DNA of 64,000 bases from Pseudomonadota bacterium (GTDB taxonomy: Bacteria; Bdellovibrionota_B; Oligoflexia; Oligoflexales; CAIYRB01). The position numbers and the translations under genes are program-made. The stretch covers positions 41,984 to 105,983 of the forward strand of contig JAPLFY010000103.1 in NCBI GenBank assembly GCA_026390435.1, read 5' to 3'. The notes beneath the pieces are model-generated. The model searched no databases, was not told the DNA's origin, and was given only the letters and a program-made list of their open reading frames with translations. Below are positions 7,606 to 18,000 of the stretch, piece by piece. Position 1 is the stretch's first letter; each line of letters opens with the position of its first letter.

Positions 7606-8002
7606 ATGTCTTGTGGGTACATTTTTTGATGTTATCGAGTTCGGCAAGTGCAGAGCTGATCCCATCTTCCCATAATAATGGCCACTGCGGATCCAGCAGG
7701 TAATTTAATACCAGGGCTGGATCCTTGTCCTTATTGGCGATCATGTATTGCACTTTATCCTGAAGCAGGCAATTTACGAAGCGCCCAGGTCCGTCGCTAG
7801 ACACTATGTGATACTCCGGATTCTCTCGGCAAAAATCGATAAGCTGAGAAAGATGCCATGAACCAAAGACACCAGAAAAATCTTGCCCCGTGAGTCCTAG
7901 CCACTCAAGATCGTAGTAGTTGTTGATAAGGCCGACTTGCCGGTTGAAATCTTCAGACTGAACCATCAGCTCGATTTTGTTTTCTTTAGCTCTCGCGCTC
8001 AT
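7604..8002 (-). CDS. Hypothetical protein, 132 residues
   Basis: I do not recognise a family. The product is acidic and soluble, with aromatic segments (NNYYDLEWLGLTGQDFSG and DPQWPLLWEDGI) and no signal peptide or membrane helix. The ATG at 8002 is preceded by GAAGG at a spacing of about seven bases; an in-frame TTG at 8008 is less likely. The last codons run into the degenerate element copy at 7569-7605, so the original C-terminus may have been replaced. A 7-bp inverted repeat, TCAGAAT and ATTCTGA, at 8063-8091 lies upstream and could belong to its promoter. Size and neighbourhood would fit an immunity or cargo protein, but nothing in the sequence proves it. Confidence 0.55.
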   Translation of the reverse strand: MSARAKENKIELMVQSEDFNRQVGLINNYYDLEWLGLTGQDFSGVFGSWHLSQLIDFCRENPEYHIVSSDGPGRFVNCLLQDKVQYMIANKDKDPALVLNYLLDPQWPLLWEDGISSALAELDNIKKCTHKT

Positions 8003-8189
8003 GATCAAACCTTCAGGTTAGTTTTGCTAAGCAACCTCATAAGATGTATCGGACTGTAATGGTCAGAATTTAGGCGCCATAGTCATTCTGATATAAGGCG
8101 CTGTATCTGCAGAGTGATTTATCGCCTGGGTAATCGAGAGCGGTCATTTGCAAACCTGCTGAGTAAAAAGAGAATGGCAAGTTTGCCGG

Positions 8190-8540
8190 CTAGTTTCGTA
8201 GATTAAAGACTTGGGTGGCCGCTATGTTGGCACGGTTGATCAAGAAGCGTACTTCCAAAACAAGCCTTGATTGCCTTACAAACTTATTGTTGGCGCTACG
8301 CCAGGTGGAGCTGCTGTGGCTCCAACTAGCTGAAGTTTCAGTCCTGTACAATTTACGACTGAGGCGATTTTGCGCATTCCTGACAAATCTGCGCATCTTA
8401 CTGTCCTCGGTCGTTGTCGCCGTAGTGGTGTAGAAGGTACCTAGATAACGCCTCGCCGTATCTCCAATCTTGACGTAAATGCCATCCTGGAGAATCAAAC
8501 TCGTGGCGCGCGCGTTGCCGCTGCTCCAGGACGCTACGTC
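8190..8540 (-). pseudogene. Fragment of a tail-fibre-like gene, cut by the IS3 remnant
   Basis: Read on the minus strand, the sequence gives ASWSSGNARATSLILQDGIY and then RRYLGTFYTTTATTTEDSK and NAQNRLSRKL. This pattern is recognisable from tail-fibre-like and surface-fibre proteins, where a YLGTF, TTEDS and RF-W-N block recurs. There is no start codon of its own: toward higher coordinates the frame runs antisense into the IS3 transposase remnant beginning at about 8546. The stop is at 8190. I infer a fibre gene truncated at its 5' side by the insertion and since decayed. The family call rests on pattern memory only. Confidence 0.5.
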
Positions 8541-8545
8541 CCGAA

Positions 8546-8977
8546 GTGAAATACGCCTTCGTCCCCAATCATCGGGAAGAGTTTGATGTGCTGCTGATGT
8601 GCGAGGTGCTCGGTGCATCAACGAGTGGGTTTTATACCGATATTTCACTCCGATCGGGGCAGTCAATATGCCAGCTAGGAATTTCAAGGCCAGCTTACCG
8701 CATATGACCTAGTGGCTAGTATGAGTCGTAGCGGTAACTGGTATGATAATGCGCCTATGGAGAGCTTCTGGTACACGCTAAAGACGGAGTTTGTTCACCA
8801 TGAACAATTTGCCACGAGGGCAGAAGCTAAAGCAAAAATCTTTGAGCGGATCGAGGTATTTCATAATCGAGAGCGGCTTCACTCATCGCTCGGTTACAAG
8901 ACTCCAGTTGATTTTGCACAAGAGAAAATGTTAGACGCCGCGTAATACTCGTGTCCGAAATTGGCAGGGGTACATCA
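8546..8977 (+). pseudogene. IS3-family transposase (OrfB) remnant with internal deletion
   Basis: Two pieces of an IS3-type OrfB remain. The first, from 8546, reads VKYAFVPNHREEFDVLLMCE and LGASTSGFYT, the OrfB N-terminus. It is joined in a different frame at about 8640 to the C-terminal catalytic part, HSDRGSQYAS from 8646, then a TAG stop at 8676, then EFQGQLTAYDLVASMSRSG, NWYDNAPMESFWYTLKTE and YKTPVDF to the TAA at 8943-8945. About 160-170 codons carrying the first DDE residues are missing. TGTCCGAAATTGGCAGGGGT at 8952 to TCA at 8977 is the likely right terminal repeat; no matching left end is seen. The element cannot encode an active transposase. Confidence 0.85.
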
Positions 8978-9013
8978 GGAGTGACCTCCGCTGCATTTAG
9001 ATTTTACCGGGAA

Positions 9014-12000
9014 TCAATTCGGCCTGGTCGTATTTGTCGTAGCACCGTTAGCGCTTTGTCCCAAGCTGTTATCCCCCCAACAGGTAAAGTAGGGGCTGCT
9101 TGGTTTTAAGCCACATGTGTGGTTGTTGCCAGCGGCATACTGCTGCGACGTAAAAAATGTTGTGCCGGTAGATAAAGAAATCGCTGAGGTTGGCACTGTA
9201 CTGCTTGAAGTTAAGGAGCCGCTACCTAGTTGGCCTTGCGTGTTGGAGCCCCAGCAGTACATGGATCCAGCAGCTGGACCAGCCGCGTTAACGACGCACG
9301 TGTGATTGACGCCGGCGACAGCATATCCTGGGCTTACTGCTGTCGGCAGTGTTACTGCGAAAGGCGCAGTTTTATCGCCGGACCCAGTTAATTGTCCAGA
9401 GGAGTTATTACCCCAACAGACCAGCGAAGCCGTCATCGAGATTGAGGATGCTTTTGCCACTGCGCAACTGTGCGTAGATCCGGTAGCAAGATTCATTGGC
9501 ATGTATCCGCTACCCAGTGCACTGCCTGTGCCGCTTGCAACTGCAGTCGCAGTTGTTACAGGAGATGTCGTCAAGCTATTGCCGGCTTGCCCGCTGCTGT
9601 TTAGGCCCCAGCATTTTATTGACATGCCAACCGGTCCAATCGCGATGCCACAATTGTGGTTGGCCCCAGCCGCTAGCGATCTAAACTTGTCGGTGCCTGG
9701 TAACGCAACTACCCCTGTTTTCGCTACTGTATCGTTTTGTCCGAGTTGGCCGTTAGCATTTCCACCCCAACATTGGACGCTCATGTCGTCCATGATGGCG
9801 CAGTTGTGTTGCTCACCAGCGACGAGATAGCGAGGAGACCGGCTATTGGCGAATGCGACGGATGTCGCTGGTCCGCCAGAGGCGTAGCCTAATTGTCCGC
9901 TGGAGTTGTTGCCCCAGCATTTTACCGTGTAATCATTGAGCATGGCGCATGTATGGCTCTGTCCAAGCGCGAGTTGTCGTACCGCCGTGCTGGTGACACT
10001 GGTTACGGTGGTCGGTGTGTTCTCGGTTAAGTTGGCGCTGCCCGTTCCCAGTTGACCAAAGTTGTTGGATCCCCAGCACGTGGTGCCTGATGTACTAAGC
10101 AAACAAGTGTGGTTTCCCCCGGTGTAGATCTTGTTGTCGACGATAAGTGTTTCCAGCGCGGGCGCAAGCTGTGTTGTGCCAGCAGCGCCCATAGCACTGT
10201 CTCTGGCCATGAGTTTGACTTCACCCGCATTAATCGCCCTGACGTAGACCTGCGTTGTGGATGCTAATGACACAGTTGCAGGGGTGCCAGTGATCAGAGT
10301 CACACAAGTATTATCGCTATAAACCTGCGCCGGACCTTCAAGCTCGATCGCGATACTGCGTGTCGTTACCCCGGACACTGAGTTCCCATTGCTGTCGACC
10401 TGGCTAAGCGTAATTGGTTGGCACGACGCGCTTGCTAGCATGCGCGGAGCCTGGCTCCACTTGAGTGATGTGGCTGTGGTGCTGGTCGGTCCCGTTGATG
10501 ACGTCCAGCTGACATTCACGACATTACTGACCGCAGAATTGCCCGCCGCATCATTTACCGAGAGCTTAAAGCCGTAAGTTCCGGCAGCGCTCGGTGTGAC
10601 TGTGGTTGCAACGCTGGTGGTTCCTCCCCCAAGCGTTCCACTTGCGTTGGCAAAAGCTAGAGTGCCGCTGCCGCTCTCCTGGATCCAGTTGTAGGAGCTT
10701 GCGCCGCTTACATTAGCTGAAATATTCAGGCCAGTCAGGACGGTCACTGAGCTTGGTACAGAGCCAAGTGAGGCTGTCGGCGCCGTTTTGTCTACGGTCA
10801 CTTGTAGGCTTGAGCTATAGAGCGATAAGGGGCCGACTGTGTATCTGACGCAAACGCGGCGCGGTCCGTCTGCCCCAGCGGATAGCGTCGCGGCAGTTGG
10901 AATGGAAGTAGTGTAGGTCTGACCACTGCAGCTTGCAGCGGGTAATGTGACGGCATATTCGCTCTTCCAATCGGTCGGGGTGACAGGCGCTTCGATGGCG
11001 AGGTCACTTAATCCGGCGTCGGCATAGTTGATGTAGCCATCAGCTGCCGGCCCCTTGAAATTTACTGCGATGACGCCAAAAGCCTTGGTGGTATTCAGCG
11101 TCGTAGTCCCGGAGGCCAATGAGGTCATAATGCTGATTGGAGATGTCGCAGCCTCGGATGCTCGGACGAAAAACTGACCTTCTGTTGCACCAGCTACCAC
11201 GGATACTGATGTCGAAGGTGAGTTGCAACTAGCGTCATTATAAAAACTAGCTCCGCTTCCGCTAGACAGGCTCAAGTCGACTGTCATAACAGCCGGTGCC
11301 TGGGACGGTAGTTGCACTTTCTGAGGTACACATGCAAACCATGGTAGCTTGTCTAATCCAGGTATTAGCATGCTGGTAATGGGCGCGTTCCAAGTGACCT
11401 GTACTTCGTCAAAAGTTTGGTTACCGGCCGCGTCGCTGGCCACAAATCGCAATCCGTAGGTTCCCGCAGCTACCGGCGTTACAGTTGCGGATTTAGGATT
11501 TTGTGCATAGGCCTGAATTTGCAGGCCGCTTGAGCCTTTCCATTCATAAACGAGACCGTCCGGCCCGCTACCGGTTACAGTTATGGGTGTCAAGCTACTC
11601 AGGACTTGATCAGCGCCCGCGTCGACGATCGTTGGTGCAATCGTGTCGATGTCGAAATTAGGACTCGACCCGTATAAAGTGTCCATTCCCTTGGTGAAAC
11701 GGAAACAGTAGCGGTACGAGGCTCCGTCCGGGGTAGTCGCTAAGCTGCTGGCCGTCGGTGCCGTTATGAAGCTCTGATAATTTGCGGCGGCGTTACACCT
11801 AGTCAAACCGGAGACTAAGGTGATCTCCGTCATGATGTCAGAGGGCATCTGGCCGAGGGTCAGGATGCTTTGGTTTGCACTTTTGTCATTTGCGTTGATC
11901 CACCCATCAGCGGCGACCCCAGCTAAAGAAATGGACAGCACGGAAACGGTCTTGGAAGCGAACAGGCTGCCAGCCGTAGCATTCAAATTAAATGCGCTCG

Positions 12001-15000
12001 AAACACTTGGCGGCACGTTGGCATAGATGGTGCCTGCGCTCATCCCTGACGCGATGACTCCAGCAGTGATCGACGAAGTAGAGCAGTCCGCATCTGAGTG
12101 CAAAGAGATCGCTGGTCCAGAACTCATGGAAAAGCTTGTGCTGGATGAGGGCGCTGTCGGCAAGACGACAACGTAAGGGCTACAGGATCCGCCGGGTGCA
12201 ATGCCGCTACCGTTAATCGCTAACTGCGAACTCGTACTGGAGACTGTGATGATGGGGCTGATCACATAAAGATATTCGCCGCTGACCATTTGGATGCGGC
12301 CGCAGATTCTATAGTCTGCGTTGGCTGGTTTAGCATAAACTTGTTGTGCTGTCGGGTAAGCAGTTAAAGGGTAAAGTGTCATCGATGCAGTACAATCCTG
12401 AACCGCAGAGACTATCGCATACCCAGCAATGCCGCTGGGAGCGCCGCTCAAAGTCACGACTGGGTTGATGTTTGACTGCTCGTCCTGACTTATCTGGCCA
12501 TCAAAAGCAGCATTTGCAAGCATGAATTTGACTAAGTTGATACTCATGCTTGCGACCAAGGAGCCGCCAATCGCATTCAAACTAAAGGTTTGTGAAGCAG
12601 CATCTCCGGCGCGCAAATATACAGTAACTTTGTTGGTGTCAGTACCAATGGTTGGGTTCGACAAGGTAGTGCTACAAGTGTTGTCACTGAATAACTGAAC
12701 ATTGCCGCTCGACACATTGAGAGACACTGGTAGAGCAGACGATGGATTAACTAATCCGTCAACGTTGCGAGCCTCGATGTCAAAAGGAAAGCAGCCACCT
12801 GAACTGACATAGGTTTTGCCCTTGATCGCCAAGGCGGTGACGTTACTGCCAGTACTGCTCGTCGAACTGTCCATGACGGTGATTTTCGGGCTCTGTAAAT
12901 ACATAGCCCCATTGCCGACTGCCACTTTGGCACATACGGTAAACGACTCGGCGGCACCTGTGCTCGCCGCGAAATTTGACTGTTCGGCACCTGACAATGT
13001 GTACGCGGATCCTGTAGTCGGGCAGGCCGATTCAGCTTGGCTGTTCTTGTAATAACTAAATGTCGGTGTGAGTACGGTTGGGATCCCGCTGATCGATACG
13101 ATATTTGTCGATCCGTTGCTGCGCTCTGCAACCGCGATGACCATATCAGAAGCGTTGCCACTTGAGTTCAGCCGAACGATATTGAGCGGCAGACTTGCGG
13201 TAAGGCTTGATCCAGTGGCCGCACTAGCAGAAAGATAGACTGGTGAATAACTTGACGCATCGGTTCTGACCCAGAATTGGGTGGATGAACCGCCCGAGGG
13301 AATCGATGCTGAATTGGCAGAATTGCTGCAGGTAGCATCCGAATAAGTTGTGACACCGCGCATTCCCGTCGGCAAATTGAACAGTTGCGTGGATGTGGCG
13401 GTGACGGCAGCGCCAGACGAGTTCTGTAGCGACAAGGTCACTGGTAAGCAGGTACTGTCTTGAGTTAACGATGCGGCCACCATCCTCAGAACGGTCTGGT
13501 CCAAATCCTGAACGACGATCTCGTCGGAACGCCCGAAGAAGAATCTGCTGCTGTCACCAATCCGCAAGCAGACGCGGTAAGATCCAACGCCAGACGAAAA
13601 TGCTGTCTCCAGTCTTGGAACGATAGCAGAATAACTTAAGTAGTCGGTACAGATGTTGGGCGATTTGACGACAGAATAACTAGCTGTGGTCCCACTTGGT
13701 AGGCCGGAAATGCTGAGCAGATCTCCAGTCGCGGCACGCTCTCCTGCAGTAATCAATAGGTCACCGGCACTGCTGGCTAGAGTTATGCCAATCTTGTAAA
13801 CATTTCGGGTTGATGCCGTTACTGAACTGGCCTCTGCAGATAACCCGATCAAAGATGGAGCATTCGGAGCGGCTTTGAGAAAGAATACCGCGTTGGTCGA
13901 ACCAGTAATGGCGGGGACTGTGTAGAAGCCGCTCGGTCCACTTTGAGCTGCGGCAGAGCAGGTGCCATCCATGTAGACGGTTACACCGCTTGGGACACCT
14001 AGGCTGATGCTGATTCCACTTGAAATACTGATCTTGGTACCACTGGAATTTAGTAAATCGATCACAAATGGAGCGGAACATGTGTCGGCAATCACTGCCT
14101 GAGGGCCATTTAAAGCCAGTGCGGCCAAAGTGCCAGATGTTTGCGTAGGTCCAGACGGCTGATAATTAATAGTGAGATCTTTGACGCTAAAGTTTCCGGC
14201 GCTGTCCAATGCTCTTATGCGAATCCCGTAAATGCCCGCAGTAGTAGCACTCATCGTAGTGGTTGCACTACTGGGAGATCCAAAGGAGACTTCAGCTGGT
14301 CCGTAGGTCTTGAACCACTGGATATTTTGCACGTCTCCAGTCACCGTTACTTGAAGCTGACTACTCGATCCAGAGACGTCCATCGAGTCGCTGCCAGCAT
14401 AGATGATTGCTGGAGGTGTCGTGTCGACGTTGAAGGCAGGACTACTTCCGAATGCTGGCTCTCCCGATGAGCTTTCTAGACGGACACAAACTCGGTAGGT
14501 AGAACCGTCATTAAGACCGACCAAGTCACTAGAAAGCGTAGCTAGAGATGGCACCATGCGCAAATATTGAATGGTATCGTTGCACGTGCTTGATGTTGTG
14601 ACAACTGCGTAACTGGTCTTAACCGGATCATGGCCGCTTGCTACAAGGTTTGCAACTAATGGATCGGGGCTGAGGCTGTTAGCCTCGAAACGATTTAAGA
14701 TACGGTCCGTGACCATTCCGGAAAGCGCAATACCAGCAAATGCAGCGCTGGTGCCATTGCTGTTGGCCACTGGGTTAGTTGTTGTTGCTAGTGTCGCGAA
14801 TTTGCGCTCTGTCGCAGTGCCGTTAGAAAGCATGTAGACAGGAGATATTGCGTATTGAAATGCCGTCTGATAGTTAGCGGTAGCGTCGGTGAAATTGTCG
14901 TTGTCACCCATGAATACAACGGTCCAGCCGTTTCCGATTTGGGCCTGAGGGTATAGCTTCTCCGGGCTAAAGTCAGTTGTTGCGAGAGCCGCCTGGCTGG

Positions 15001-18000
15001 CGGTCGGTGCGTGACGGACAAGCACATATCCGACCGCGCTCATCGTTGAGCTCCCAACCGTCGTTTTGGCTCGGGACCATGACAACTTAATAGCGCCAGT
15101 CGTACCACTGCCATTCGCTGGCGGAATCGGAGTAGCTACCAACTCGGACACTGGCGATAAGACCGAGCTCAAGTCGGTCTGAGTCGTGCTGCCGCTGCCA
15201 CCCGAGGTGCTCAAGAGCGCTGCCGTAACGGAAGAGAGCGACTCGATCGCTTTGGGTGTGACTGACACCGTGGATGCACTGGAGTAGGTAGGACCGGTGC
15301 AAAGGAAGTTAACAGCATAGAGATCGTAGCCGTATGCTCGGCTTGAGTCTTTCGCGTCGAAATCGGCGAAGCTTGTGCCGTTGCCACGGAAAATGACAAT
15401 GCTGGTTTCTCCAGACCCATTCGTGTCTGTAAAGCGTGATCTGAGTTCATATGGTTTGCCATCGGCTACGGTATAACTTCCATTGCCGGATCGGCGCACG
15501 AGCAAATAAGCGTCCCCGGCTCCCGACCAACCGAGTTGAATACCGCCGATCAAACCGTTACTTAAAGTGAACTGCGGCATTTCTGGTTTGCTCTTGGTGT
15601 TATCGCATGTCGCTACCTGCGCCTTCTCGCACTGGCTGCTATCTGGGTTAAAGACGAGCCCGGGACTACACGAACCGAGTGCTCGACAAGCCTTAGCTGT
15701 GGGATCCCAGGGCATATTGGTGGGGCATGTCTCGCAAGAACCAGAGACCAGGATTTTGCCATCTGCGCACTGAGTAGCGGCGATGGTGATCGAATGGCAA
15801 GTTAAGGACACGCTGTCCCATGTCGTAGCGTTTGTGCAGTTTGTGCGGCAAGAGAGACTCGTTGCATCCCAAAACTGGCCGCTCGCACACTGGCCAAACG
15901 GATTACAACTGCCACTGTTGTTGCGGTAGGTGCCGGATGTACAGGTGGTTGAAGAATTGCTCGTGGTGGTTGATACAGCCACGCACTTTTGTTGGCTGGC
16001 GTTGTATGGGGCTCCAGTGGGACATTGGGGTGTCGCGCTAACGGCGACACACTGGGTAGTCACAAATGTATAGCCGGAGGCGCAGGTCGTGGTCGCAGCT
16101 TCGCAAGATCCAGACGCAGTCCTGCGTTGACCAGTAGGACATGTGTAAGTGGTGTCATCGGCAACGCAGCCGCCGCTCATGCTGAATCTCTGTCCGACTG
16201 GACAGAAGAAAGTGGTGGTCTTACAGCCAACGCCATAGACAAACGCCTCGCCTTCGGCGCATGTTTTGACCTTCGGGCGGCAACCGACACCGTATACATA
16301 TTCGGATTCAGTAGAGCATGTTACGTTTACGCTGGTCGTATCAACGATCAGCTCGCGGTACATGAAGCAGCGCTCACCCGTGGCGTCTGCATTCCAAGTG
16401 TATTTGTACCCCGCCTGAGTCGATGAACTTGGGCAGCTGGCTCCCGCAACTTTGGTACAGGCTACAGTTGATGTCGTCACAGTGTCGCTGCACGACTGCA
16501 TGGCGTCCTTGCCGCCGATGGCCTGGACCACAACGTTTCGACTGCCGGTTTGGATCGAAGCAAGCACTTTGGGATCTAAATTCGTCCCCATTACACCAAG
16601 GCGGTTGTTGAGCGCAGTCACTGCGGTTTGCATTTCAGTAGGTTTAGCATTCCAAGCACCACAGAATGTTGCCAAAGAATCGGCGGTAATCGTCTTTGAT
16701 AGCTCGCCGACATCAACCGTCGTGGATTTAGACGTTGCTACAGTCTGAACATTATAAATGTATTGAGATGTGATAGTAGCAAACGCACCATTCAAATCAT
16801 CGGGTGGCAAAACAGTCGCCAGCTTCTCGCCCACGGCTTGAGAGGCCCGTGTTGGTATGCTTTTCAGCACATTTTCGCTTAGGTTGGGTGCCGTGCCGGA
16901 GCCAGTCGCCGTATAAATGGTGTTCATGGAGCTTACGGCAGCATCCATGGTTTTTGAAAGTATGCTAGACGAAGCTGCGGCAGCAGCGGCTCGATTGGTG
17001 GTCCCTAACTTTGCCACGCCTTCGATGGCGCCCTTAATCATGGTGTCATAGAAATTTGTCACTTTCGTTTCGTCTGTGACGTCGAGATTGAGATTGCCTC
17101 TGTTTGCCGTTGCCAATTCGAATGCTTTGCTGACGAGCTGTGGGGCAATGTCGTTGGCAGCATTGGTCTGGCTAGCAGCACCTAGGGCTGAGATAGATCT
17201 TGTGAGCGTCGCCTGGATGACCTGCATGCGTCCTTGCGAATCGCTGACTAACTGATCAAGTTTACCCATAATCGCCTGCATCGGGCGCGACGCTATGTCA
17301 TTCGCAACAATGGTCGAAGTTGACGCTGACGATTTGGCAAGACCAACTACTGCTCCTTCAGCGATTTTCGGTAGATATGCCGCAATTTCGGCAGCTGATG
17401 GAGAGAGTTTTGCGACAAAGGAATCAACAGTAGTTGTGGTCACTTTGTCGAGAGCGGAGGCTAGTTTGTCAGTGGCCATCCACGCTGGAATGGAAGTGCT
17501 TACACCTTTGGGGATCTCAGCCAAAGCACTGTTTTTTTCGTCCTTAGTGAGCCGTGTACTGGCCGCTAGCCCCGAAACAAAGCCTTCTGTGGTCGAGGAA
17601 ACCGCAGCGGTTGGGTCTGGAAGCGGTAACTTGCCCAGAGCTGAACCAGCTTTTTCAGCGGCCTTGCCGAGGGCGTCTGGAATCTTATCGGTGCTTAATG
17701 CTGTAGCTGCAACGCCGCGGCCAATCTTATCGGCGATCACCTGAGCGGTAGATGTAAGGCTATCCGGAGAGATCTTGCCGGCTACCATACCGCTAAAGGA
17801 GGCATCAGCTACAAGGCCGATGGCATCGATGGTGGCCTCCGTTGAAAGCGACGCCTCGGCTGTTTTAGTAACAACTGTCTCGGCAATCGCTCCGATCAGG
17901 GCCGGGCGCGCGCTGTCGTCAATTTGCTTTTCACCAGTGAACTTAACTGTAGCCGAGACTATTACGCCGATGGCTTTCTTGCGGGTTTCTTCGTCCAATC

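Noticed and set aside
8190..8687. Single 165-codon minus-strand gene
   Set aside because: Its first third is antisense to the IS3 transposase remnant and only the later part looks protein-like, so it is a fragment, not an intact gene.
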